From positions 1 to 11,341 of the forward strand of contig CAAFMM010000436.1 in NCBI GenBank assembly GCA_900764025.1: a stretch of DNA of 11,341 nt, given 5' to 3'. Shown piece after piece: positions 5,889-11,341 of this stretch. The stretch comes from an uncultured Collinsella sp. (lineage in GTDB: Bacteria > Actinomycetota > Coriobacteriia > Coriobacteriales > Coriobacteriaceae). The stretch's first letter is position 1; each line of letters opens with the position of its first letter. Position numbers and translations under genes: made by a program. The notes under the pieces were generated by a model. The model had not been told where the DNA came from. It searched no databases and was given only the letters and a program-made list of their open reading frames with translations.

Positions 5889-7769
5889 CTAGGCAGCCTG
5901 AACAGAAGGCTGGCCCTCGTCGATAAAGAAGCGCTTGTACCACACCAGGAACACGAGCGGCGTATAGATCTTGCGCTGGAAATCGCCCTTGCCCGCAAAG
6001 TGCAGATCGAGCAGGTGCATGAGCTCGTCGGTATTGAAGAACTCGCTTGCCCACGGCGCGGTGAAGTACTCCTTGACATAGTCGTACCACTTTTGCTCGC
6101 GCAGCCAGTAGACAATCGGCACCGGGAAGCCCACCTTGGGACGGGTGGCCCACTCATCGGGCAGCGACTTGTTGGCAGCGTGGCGGAGTACCTGCTTGTT
6201 GCCGTTCTCGTTGATGCGGTAGCGGTCGGGAATGTGCTCGGCGAACTCCATGACTTTGCGGTCCAGGAAGGGCACGCGCAGCTCCAGCGAGTGCGCCATG
6301 CACATCTTGTCGGCCTTGAGCAGAATGTCGCCCGGGAGCCACATGTTCATGTCCAGGTACTGCTTCTTGACCAGCTCGGGCTGACCCTTCACGCGCGCAT
6401 AGATGGGAGCGGCAAGCTCGAAGGCGCCATCGCCGGTGTTGTACTCGGGCTTGAGCACGCCGTCGACCTCGCGCTCCGGCCATACCAGAGCCTGTCCCAG
6501 GAACGACTTCTCAGGGATCTCGGCACCCTTGACCAGGAAGTTATGTCCCTTGAAGTACGGCATATGCAGCGCCAGATTACCGAGCGCGCGACGGATGGGC
6601 AGCGGCACCATCTTTTTGTACTTGCGCACCGGGACCGTGTCCTCGTAGTAGGCGTAGCCGCCAAAGAGTTCGTCGGCGCCTTCGCCCGAAAGCACGACGG
6701 TGACGTCCTTGCGGGCCATCTCGGCCAAGAACCACAGCGGCACGGAAGACAGGTTGGACTGCGGCTCGTCCATGTGATACTGGATATCCTCAAGCGCACC
6801 GAAGAACTCGTCGGCGGTAATCATCTTGCGGACGTTCTCGACGCCGAGCTTATCGGAAAGCTCCTTGGCGTAGTTGGTCTCGTTGAAGTTCTTGTAGTCA
6901 AAGCCCACCGAGAAGGTCTTGTCGGGCATGAGGCAAGCGGCAATATAGCTGGAGTCGACGCCGCCGGAGAGGAACGACGCGACCTTAACGTCGGCGATGC
7001 GATGGGCCTCGACACTCTCGTGCACGACCTCGTCCAGCTCATCGACATACTCTTCGAACGGCTTCTCGACGGCAGAGTAATCGCAATCCCAGTAGCGCTC
7101 GATGTTCATCTTGCCGGTCGGGATATCGACGGTAAAGTAGTGCGCCGGTGGCAGCTTGTAGACACCCTCGAAGAAGGTCTCCTCGGTTGCCGAATACTGC
7201 AGCGTCATGTACGGACGCAGGGCCTTTTTGTTGACCGCCTTGTGGAAGTGCGGGTAGTCCAAGAAGCTCTTGATCTCGGAACCAAAGAGCACGCCCGGAG
7301 CGCCGTCGCCCGCATCGGCCATGGGATAGTAGTAAAGCGGCTTGATGCCAAAGATGTCGCGGGCGCCAAAAAGCTTGTTCTTCTTTTTGTCCCAGATGAC
7401 GAAGGCGTACATACCGCGTAAGCGATCGAGGACGGCCTCGCCCCACTCCTCGTAGCCGTGCAGGAGGCTCTCGGTGTCGGCGCCGCAGTGGAACTTGTAG
7501 CCCTTGGCCTCGAGCTCGGAACGGAGTTCTTGGAAGTTGTAGATCTCGCCGTTGAAGACAATGACGACGCTACCGTCCTCGTTGGCCATGGGTTGGGCGC
7601 CAGCCTCGGTCAGGTCGAGGATCGACAGGCGGCGGAAGCCGAGGGCAACGCGGCCGTCGATAAACTGACCGCCCATGTCGGGACCGCGATGGACGATGCG
7701 GTCCATCATCTTGGTGAGCACCTCGGATTGGTTATCCGTCCCACCGACAAAACCGACAAAACCGCACAT
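5889..7769 (-). CDS. asnB: Asparagine synthetase, glutamine-hydrolysing (AsnB)
   Basis: The enzyme makes asparagine from aspartate, glutamine and ATP. Residue 2 is the nucleophile Cys of the class II glutaminase domain, so the initiator Met must be removed. That domain (about 2-215) shows RGPD at 28-31, NGEIYN at 73-78 and GADTE at 97-101. The synthetase domain has the pyrophosphate loop SGGVDSS at 268-274 and SGEGADELFGGY at 361-372. The length of 626 residues matches Bacillus-type AsnB. The ATG at 7769 has AGAGGGG 7 nt upstream. It appears to be a single-gene unit: its own -10 element lies upstream and a strong terminator follows. Related enzymes amidate cell-wall peptides in some Gram-positives, so a wall role next to murE is possible but unsupported. 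Confidence 0.93.
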   Translation of the reverse strand: MCGFVGFVGGTDNQSEVLTKMMDRIVHRGPDMGGQFIDGRVALGFRRLSILDLTEAGAQPMANEDGSVVIVFNGEIYNFQELRSELEAKGYKFHCGADTESLLHGYEEWGEAVLDRLRGMYAFVIWDKKKNKLFGARDIFGIKPLYYYPMADAGDGAPGVLFGSEIKSFLDYPHFHKAVNKKALRPYMTLQYSATEETFFEGVYKLPPAHYFTVDIPTGKMNIERYWDCDYSAVEKPFEEYVDELDEVVHESVEAHRIADVKVASFLSGGVDSSYIAACLMPDKTFSVGFDYKNFNETNYAKELSDKLGVENVRKMITADEFFGALEDIQYHMDEPQSNLSSVPLWFLAEMARKDVTVVLSGEGADELFGGYAYYEDTVPVRKYKKMVPLPIRRALGNLALHMPYFKGHNFLVKGAEIPEKSFLGQALVWPEREVDGVLKPEYNTGDGAFELAAPIYARVKGQPELVKKQYLDMNMWLPGDILLKADKMCMAHSLELRVPFLDRKVMEFAEHIPDRYRINENGNKQVLRHAANKSLPDEWATRPKVGFPVPIVYWLREQKWYDYVKEYFTAPWASEFFNTDELMHLLDLHFAGKGDFQRKIYTPLVFLVWYKRFFIDEGQPSVQAA

Positions 7770-7820
7770 ATACTATCCCCTCTGCTGTTGCTGGGCATCA
7801 AATCGAATCAGTAGCTTTTG

Positions 7821-7826
7821 AGTATA
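7821..7826 (-). promoter_or_regulatory. Candidate -10 element for asnB
   Basis: TATACT on the minus strand matches the consensus at five of six positions and lies about 50 nt before the asnB start codon. No good -35 is seen at the usual distance. No T-box or riboswitch fold was recognised in the leader. The rest of 7827-7937, between the divergent asnB and tRNA promoters, shows no gene. Confidence 0.35.
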
Positions 7827-7937
7827 CCCGAGGGCGTAAAGAGGGGCGGAATGTTCAGGCAATCTCAACTGAATCAGCTCCGCTGTGACACGCGCGAGTT
7901 ACCTTTAATGGATATGAGGTGAATGGGGCGATTGTTT

Positions 7938-7946
7938 TGCTATACT
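7938..7946 (+). promoter_or_regulatory. Extended -10 promoter of tRNA-Val
   Basis: TGC followed by TATACT forms an extended -10 element ending 10 bp before the mature tRNA 5' end. The -35 region is weak (GTGAAT at 7919-7924), as tolerated for extended -10 promoters. Transcription would start only a few bases before the tRNA, leaving a very short leader for RNase P. Confidence 0.6.
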
Positions 7947-7956
7947 CTCTCCGCAC

Positions 7957-8032
7957 GGGCGATTGGCGCAACGGTTAGCGCAGGTGCTTTACACGCACAA
8001 GGCTGGGGGTTCGAATCCCTCATCGCCCACCA
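7957..8032 (+). tRNA. tRNA-Val, anticodon UAC
   Basis: A full 76-nt cloverleaf can be drawn. The acceptor stem GGGCGAT pairs with ATCGCCC, the D stem GCGC with GCGC, the anticodon stem GGTGC with GCACA (a mismatch at 27-43), and the T stem GGGGG with CCCTC (one G-U) around TTCGAAT. The anticodon loop is TTTACAC, giving UAC (valine, reads GUN codons, best GUA/GUG). The discriminator is A and the CCA end is encoded. It is the only plus-strand gene here and is followed by a strong terminator. Confidence 0.96.
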
Positions 8033-8033
8033 C
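8015..8033 (+). repeat. Direct repeat copy 1: tRNA-Val 3' end
   Basis: The 19 bases covering the 3' half of the T stem, the acceptor strand, CCA and one further base recur exactly at 8200-8218. This part of a tRNA gene is a common core for tyrosine-recombinase attachment, but no integrase lies in the window. Confidence 0.85.
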
Positions 8034-8041
8034 GGAATTGG

Positions 8042-8073
8042 AAACGGTCCTCGAAAGGGGACCGTTTTTGTTT
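8042..8073 (+). terminator. Intrinsic terminator of tRNA-Val
   Basis: AAACGGTCCTC (8042-8052) pairs with GGGGACCGTTT (8057-8067) over 11 bp, with one G-U, around the GNRA tetraloop GAAA. It runs into TTTTTGTTT. It lies 10 nt past the tRNA CCA end. Confidence 0.92.
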
Positions 8074-8085
8074 GGGCCCATCGCA

Positions 8086-8206
8086 GAGGGATTCGAACCC
8101 GCAAGGGTGCGGAGCTGAGGAAACGCGAAGCGTTTTCCAGCGCAGCACGCGAGGGCCGTAGGCCCGAAGCGGATGCGGGCGGCGCCAGCCGCACGCGACA
8201 TCCCTC
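8086..8206. repeat. GC-rich multi-hairpin segment closed by GAGGGAT / ATCCCTC
   Basis: The ends GAGGGAT (8086-8092) and ATCCCTC (8200-8206) are complementary. Inside are four hairpins in series: ACCC-GCAA-GGGT (8097-8108, GNRA loop), a long bulged stem in 8107-8147 built on GCTG/CAGC and GGAAACGC/GCGTTTTC, GGGCC-GTA-GGCCC (8153-8165), and GCGGC-GCCA-GCCGC (about 8180-8193). The plus strand folds slightly better. It could be a structured RNA, a palindromic repeat of the REP type, or a degraded tRNA-linked insertion. Reading frames through it are not convincing as protein. Confidence 0.5.
8088..8100 (-). repeat. Inverted T-arm sequence, copy 1
   Basis: Read on the minus strand this is GGGTTCGAATCCC, a perfect tRNA T-arm, but no cloverleaf or CCA end can be built around it. 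It follows the first terminator. The same 13 bases recur at 8273-8285 after the second terminator. Confidence 0.65.
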
Positions 8207-8218
8207 ATCGCCCACCAC
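8200..8218 (+). repeat. Direct repeat copy 2: tRNA 3' end remnant without a tRNA body
   Basis: This is an exact 19-base copy of 8015-8033, including the acceptor 3' strand and CCA. Partial similarity (5 of 7 bases) continues through 8225. The bases before it do not resemble a T loop or any tRNA body, so it is a fragment. A complete terminator follows it, as for the real tRNA. Confidence 0.85.
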
Positions 8219-8227
8219 TGATTTGAT

Positions 8228-8258
8228 AGGCCTCCAGCGATGGAGGCCTTTCCTTTTT
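8228..8258 (+). terminator. Second intrinsic terminator, after the tRNA 3' remnant
   Basis: AGGCCTCCA (8228-8236) pairs perfectly with TGGAGGCCT (8241-8249) around the GNRA tetraloop GCGA and is followed by TTCCTTTTT. Its stem sequence is unrelated to the first terminator, so it is not a simple copy of it. Confidence 0.85.
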
Positions 8259-8272
8259 CATGCCCAGCGCAT

Positions 8273-8285
8273 GGGATTCGAACCC
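8273..8285 (-). repeat. Inverted T-arm sequence, copy 2
   Basis: GGGATTCGAACCC on the plus strand is the reverse of a tRNA T-arm, identical to 8088-8100. The flanking bases also resemble copy 1: CCCAGCGCA here against CCCATCGCA there. No tRNA can be drawn on the minus strand. Confidence 0.65.
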
Positions 8286-8310
8286 TAAGGACCCCTTATT
8301 TCAAGGTCCG

Positions 8311-8527
8311 TGGCCAAAAAATGGCAAAAATGAGTACTGCTACTTTGTTTGCAACATATAAAAAGATAGTATTTGCTTAAGTTACGCAACATATGTCCAT
8401 TATAAGGACTAACAGTTGGATCAAAATCGTGCTTTCATCGCCATTTCGACTTGCTATCTGGCCTTATTAGTCCAAAATCGCTGCTACCAAATCGGTAGCA
8501 GTACTCATATTTGATGTTTTTTGACCA
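8311..8527. repeat. AT-rich island bounded by 33-bp imperfect inverted repeats (MITE-like)
   Basis: The ends 8311-8343 and 8495-8527 are inverted copies matching at 28 of 33 positions; the inner 14 (ATGAGTACTGCTAC) are perfect. The interior is clearly richer in A and T than the flanking genes and has no gene of useful length. It has a 9-bp direct repeat GCAACATAT at 8351 and 8386, and the pair GGACTAA (8406-8412) / TTAGTCC (8467-8473). No target-site duplication was found. It may be a non-autonomous transposon or another dispersed palindromic repeat. The stretch 8528-8643 beyond it holds only two hairpins and the argD 3' flank. Confidence 0.55.
8474..8501 (-). terminator. Candidate terminator for the arg operon
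   Basis: CTGCTACC (8481-8488) and GGTAGCAG (8494-8501) form a perfect 8-bp hairpin. On the minus strand it is followed by CGATTTT, a weak U tract. It lies about 140 bp past the argD stop codon and inside the right arm of the inverted-repeat island, so termination would be provided by the repeat. Confidence 0.4.
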
Positions 8528-8558
8528 GCAGGACTCCCTGCCTTAGCAAATCTAAGGC
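8528..8558. repeat. Two adjacent hairpins downstream of argD
   Basis: GCAGG-ACTC-CCTGC (8528-8541) and GCCTTAG-CAAAT-CTAAGGC (8540-8558) are perfect stems of 5 and 7 bp that share two bases, so only one can form fully at a time. Neither is followed by a T run on the minus strand. They may mark the 3' end of the argD transcript. Confidence 0.45.
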
Positions 8559-8643
8559 AAAACGGGCTCCAGACCGCTGAATCATGCCGCATAGAGCACG
8601 TCCACAGTCCGGAACCCGGTCCAAATTGAGTTATTGCACCGCG

Positions 8644-9927
8644 TTAGCCCAAGACACCCGACAGGATCTCGATCAGGCTGTCCACGTCGGCTTCCTCGCA
8701 GACGAGCGGCGGCAAGAAACGCAGCGTATGAGCACCCGTAGCGTTAATCACGGCACCGGCGGCCAGCGCGCCGGCCACAACGTCGTGTGCATCACCCGCA
8801 GTATCGTCCAGATCGCAGCCGAGCATCAGGCCACGGCCACGCACCTCTACCACATGCGGAAGCTTAGCCAGCGCCTGCTCCATATAGGCGCCCACCTTGG
8901 CAGCGTGCTCGGCATAATCGCCGCGCACAAGCGCGGAGAGCGTCGCGGCACACGCCGCGATGGCCAAGCAGCTACCGCCAAAGGTCGAGCCGTGGTCGCC
9001 CGGCTTAAACACGTCGGCAATCTCCTTCTTTGCCACGACGGCACCCATGGGCACGCCGTCGGCAATGCCCTTGGCAAGGCTCATGATGTCGGGCTCCACG
9101 CCATAGGTCTGGAACGCAAACGGCTTGCCGGAGCGGAAGATGCCGCACTGGACCTCGTCGGCGATAAGCACGGCGCCCACTTCGTGTGCCAGGTCGCGCG
9201 CTGCCGCCATAAACTCCTCGGTCATAGGGTGCACGCCACTCTCACCTTGGATCGGCTCGAGCATCACGGCGCAAATCTCGCTCCCCAGCTGCTTAAAGAT
9301 CGCACGCAGTTCATCGACATCGTTGGGCGTGCAGGCCACAAAGCCACCCGGCAGCGGGCGGAAGCTGTCCTGCAGCCAATCCTGCATGGTGGCGGCAATG
9401 GTCTCGAGCGTACGGCCGTGGAACCCGCCGCGCATGCACACGATGGTGTTGCCGCCATTACCGGCACGCTTGGCGTACAGGCGCGCGAGCTTCATCGAGC
9501 CCTCGTTGGCCTCGGCGCCAGAGTTGGCAAAGAAGGCCTCCCAAACCTGCTCATCCGCAGCCGGGGCACCAAGAGCAGCTGCCGTGGTCTCATCGCCGGC
9601 GACAATGGCATCGGCAAGCACGCGCGCACCATCTACGTCGTCGTTAGCAAGCTTGGACAGCAGCGCCGCGACCTGTCCGCGCTGCTCGATGTAGAAGTAA
9701 TTGGAGACATGCATGAGCTTTTTGGTCTGTGCCTCGAGCGCCGAGAGCACAGCCGGGTCGCCATGACCTAGGCTGCACACGCCGATGCCGGCAAGAAAGT
9801 CGAGGTACTCACGGCCATCGTCGCCGGTGAGCTTCATGCCGTGACCCTCGACAAACTCGACCGGAGAGCGACCAAAGGTATGCATAACGTAATGGGATTC
9901 AAGCGATTGCTGAGCTGCAAGTGACAT
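8644..9927 (-). CDS. argD: Acetylornithine aminotransferase
   Basis: This PLP enzyme converts N-acetylglutamate semialdehyde to N-acetylornithine with glutamate as amino donor. The 427-residue product shows NSGAEANEG at 135-143, GGFHGRTL at 167-174, EPIQGESG at 224-231, the PLP-contacting DEVQ at 257-260, Schiff-base Lys286 in SLAKGIADG, and HGSTFGG at 312-318. It is about 20 residues longer than E. coli ArgD because of an extra stretch of about 30 residues, rich in Ala and acidic residues, near 96-128 just before NSGAEA. The ATG at 9927 has AAAGG 6 nt upstream. It is the last gene of the arg cluster and lies 69 bp after argB. The enzyme could also serve as succinyl-DAP aminotransferase in some bacteria. 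Confidence 0.93.
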   Translation of the reverse strand: MSLAAQQSLESHYVMHTFGRSPVEFVEGHGMKLTGDDGREYLDFLAGIGVCSLGHGDPAVLSALEAQTKKLMHVSNYFYIEQRGQVAALLSKLANDDVDGARVLADAIVAGDETTAAALGAPAADEQVWEAFFANSGAEANEGSMKLARLYAKRAGNGGNTIVCMRGGFHGRTLETIAATMQDWLQDSFRPLPGGFVACTPNDVDELRAIFKQLGSEICAVMLEPIQGESGVHPMTEEFMAAARDLAHEVGAVLIADEVQCGIFRSGKPFAFQTYGVEPDIMSLAKGIADGVPMGAVVAKKEIADVFKPGDHGSTFGGSCLAIAACAATLSALVRGDYAEHAAKVGAYMEQALAKLPHVVEVRGRGLMLGCDLDDTAGDAHDVVAGALAAGAVINATGAHTLRFLPPLVCEEADVDSLIEILSGVLG

Positions 9928-9996
9928 GGGATGCCTTTCGTTGGGCGCCAGACGGCGCGGGGCTATGGGTGCAGGAATGGGGCGGCCGCGGGTCAG

Positions 9997-10977
9997 CTAG
10001 ACCGTCTGAAGCTTCTCGACCTCGTCAAGGTTCTCGGTCAGACGCGCAGCAAACGTCGAAAGCGGATGCGGATGCGTATCGAACTCGTAAGCCGTCTCGG
10101 TGGAATGGATCACGGTGCCGACGCCGGCATCGGTCAGCAGCTCCAGGAGCAGCGAATGCGGCGTAGTACCGTTAATGATGTGGGCACGAAATACGCCGCC
10201 GGTAAGCGCATCGACGGCCGCACGCAGCTTGGGAATCATGCCCTTATCGACCTCGCCGCCGTAGAGCATTTCGTTAACCTCGTCGAGCGTTAGGTTGGAG
10301 ATAAGCGAGTCCTTGTCGCTAAAGTCCTTGTACAGGCCATCGACATCGGTCAAAAAGATCGCCTTATGCGCGTGGAGCGCCGCGGCAACGGCACCGGCGG
10401 CGGTGTCGGCGTTGATGTTGAAGAAACCGCCGTCCTCCCCCGCCGCGACGGTAGCGATGACGGGGATGTACTCGCTATCGAGTAAGCGCTCGATATAGTC
10501 GGTGTTGACGTGCGTCACTTTGCCCACGCGACCGAGCTCGGGGTCGAGCGGCTCGGCGATGAGCGTGCCGGCATCGCTGCCCGACACGCCCACGGCCAGG
10601 TTGCCGTGGTGGTTGATGGCAGCAACCAGCTCCTGGTTAACCTTGCCGCCCAGTACCTCGCGCACAATATCCATAGTCGCCGGCGTGGTCACGCGCTGGC
10701 CGTTCTTAAACTCGACGGGGATGTCATAGTGGCTGAGCGCCTCGTTGATGGCCTTGCCGCCGCCGTGCACGATAACGGGGCGCATGCCGATGATCTTGAG
10801 CAAAACGATGTCGCTCATCACGTCGCGGCGCAGCTGCTCATCAATCATGGCGGCTCCGCCATATTTGATAACAACCGTCTTGCCGGTCAGGTTCTTAATC
10901 CACGGCAGCGCTTCGAACAGCAGCTGCGCGGTTGCTTCGTTGGATTCGCTCGAACGACAATCGCGTGAGAACTTCAT
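9997..10977 (-). CDS. argB: N-acetylglutamate kinase
   Basis: ArgB phosphorylates N-acetylglutamate, the second arginine-pathway step. From the chosen ATG at 10977 the protein has 326 residues, with VIKYGGAAM at 36-44, VHGGGKAI at 70-77, NINADTAAG at 187-195 and GMIPKL at 246-251. This ATG has GAGG 6 nt upstream. The frame extends back to a GTG at 11049, but that stretch (basic, no family similarity, reaching to within 10 bp of the argJ stop) is probably not translated. The N-terminal helix EATAQLLFEALPWIKNL resembles the helix that joins dimers into the arginine-inhibited hexamer of other NAG kinases, so feedback inhibition is inferred. A tail of about 36 residues follows GVGTVI, where most relatives end. 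Confidence 0.93.
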   Translation of the reverse strand: MKFSRDCRSSESNEATAQLLFEALPWIKNLTGKTVVIKYGGAAMIDEQLRRDVMSDIVLLKIIGMRPVIVHGGGKAINEALSHYDIPVEFKNGQRVTTPATMDIVREVLGGKVNQELVAAINHHGNLAVGVSGSDAGTLIAEPLDPELGRVGKVTHVNTDYIERLLDSEYIPVIATVAAGEDGGFFNINADTAAGAVAAALHAHKAIFLTDVDGLYKDFSDKDSLISNLTLDEVNEMLYGGEVDKGMIPKLRAAVDALTGGVFRAHIINGTTPHSLLLELLTDAGVGTVIHSTETAYEFDTHPHPLSTFAARLTENLDEVEKLQTV

Positions 10978-11058
10978 AGTCTGCCTCGTCTTTCGTGTAG
11001 CCATCGCGCCGTACCTCATTGCCCGCGATTGCAGCGGGACGCACGGCACATCGGGAGT

Positions 11059-11341
11059 CTAGGAACGGTAGTCGCCGTTAATGGAGATGTACTCGTGCGT
11101 GAGGTCGCAAGTCCACACGGTGGTCGCCGCGTCCCCTGCGCCCAGGTCGGCCGAGATCACGATCTCGGGCGCCTCGAAACGTCGTAGAGCCTCGTCCTCA
11201 TCAAAGGGAACGGTCAGGCCATCACGGCAGACGGGCATACCCATCATGTCGATGGACACATCTTCTTGGTTAAACCGCACGCCACACTTGCCGAGCGCCA
11301 TGGCAACGCGGCCCCAGTTGCAGTCGTGGCCGGCGATGCAG
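11059..11341 (-). CDS. argJ: Arginine biosynthesis bifunctional protein ArgJ (3' end, partial)
   Basis: Ninety-three C-terminal codons are visible; the gene continues past the right edge. ArgJ transfers acetyl from acetylornithine to glutamate and, in bifunctional forms, also acetylates glutamate from acetyl-CoA. The visible part has HDCNWGRVAMALGKCGV, matching the family's GxDPNWGR region, and the hallmark ending TCDLTHEYISINGDYRS, in which the last residues help close the active site. The self-cleavage Thr lies outside the window. It is followed after 81 bp by argB, the usual argJ-argB order. There is no terminator between them, so they are likely co-transcribed. Confidence 0.9.
   Translation of the reverse strand, partial: CIAGHDCNWGRVAMALGKCGVRFNQEDVSIDMMGMPVCRDGLTVPFDEDEALRRFEAPEIVISADLGAGDAATTVWTCDLTHEYISINGDYRS

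Noticed and set aside
5829..7421. Long plus-strand open frame of 530 codons opposite asnB
   Set aside because: It is the antisense shadow of asnB, whose frame has complete family motifs. High-GC codon bias leaves the opposite strand free of stops. The same applies to plus-strand frames at 1440-2723, 2928-4217, 4877-5695, 8584-9771 and others.
8086..8206. Retron-like or other reverse-transcribed RNA
   Set aside because: The stem-rich segment prompted the idea, but no reverse transcriptase or effector gene is in the window.
8034..8218. Integrated element between the two tRNA 3' ends
   Set aside because: The repeat would fit attachment sites, but only about 180 bp lie between and there is no integrase or cargo. 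At most it is a scar, so no mobile element is called.
8081..8220. Minus-strand tRNA ending in GGGTTCGAATCCC
   Set aside because: The T-arm is perfect, but no acceptor stem, D arm or anticodon arm can be drawn around it and there is no CCA. The same holds for the copy at 8273-8285.
7923..8288. Plus- and minus-strand frames across the tRNA region (for example 7923-8288 and 7940-8218)
   Set aside because: They translate the tRNA, terminator and repeat. Peptides such as GDEGFEPPALCV and MRDSNPQP are well-known false products of tRNA T-arm sequence.
8340..8500. CRISPR array or regular repeat unit in the AT-rich island
   Set aside because: The repeats are inverted or single pairs of 7-9 bp with irregular spacing; there is no repeat-spacer periodicity.

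Overview
The window looks like chromosomal backbone from a moderately high-GC Gram-positive bacterium. I infer Actinomycetota, most likely class Coriobacteriia (a Collinsella-like gut organism). The grounds are base composition, the murI-rph-rdgB gene order known from Actinomycetota, a MurE that lacks the diaminopimelate-recognition arginine, and a tRNA gene that encodes its CCA end. This placement is inference and was not checked by any search.

Every protein gene is on the minus strand; the only plus-strand gene is a tRNA. Read in the direction of transcription (right to left), the window holds four blocks. (1) The 3' end of argJ, then argB and argD (11341 down to 8644): arginine biosynthesis in the usual argJ-B-D order. 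(2) An intergenic block at 7770-8643. It contains the promoter side of asnB, a plus-strand tRNA-Val(UAC) with a strong terminator, a second copy of the tRNA 3' end with its own terminator, a GC-rich multi-hairpin segment between them, and an AT-rich island of about 217 bp bounded by 33-bp imperfect inverted repeats. (3) asnB, closed by a strong terminator, then murE, a HAD-family phosphatase, murI, rph, rdgB and dtd (7769 down to 244). These combine asparagine synthesis, peptidoglycan precursor synthesis (D-Glu by MurI, third-residue addition by MurE), tRNA 3' maturation and two quality-control enzymes, RdgB (nucleotide pool) and Dtd (D-aminoacyl-tRNA). (4) The first 20 codons of an unrecognised gene at the left edge, with a plausible promoter and a leader hairpin.

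The genes themselves are ordinary core metabolism. Two start sites are better placed inside the longest reading frame: the HAD gene at 4106 and argB at 10977. In both cases the inner ATG has a good ribosome binding site.

The unusual material is intergenic. First, the tRNA-Val region carries a repeated arrangement at 8015-8100 and 8200-8285: tRNA 3' end, GNRA-loop terminator, then an inverted T-arm sequence. Second, 8311-8527 looks like a MITE or other palindromic repeat, and its two ends encode the same short peptide start facing inward. Third, all six minus-strand genes from asnB to rph, and also dtd, have a hairpin at or just after the stop codon; rdgB, whose stop abuts dtd, does not. I found no defence system, CRISPR array, transposase, integrase or prophage gene.
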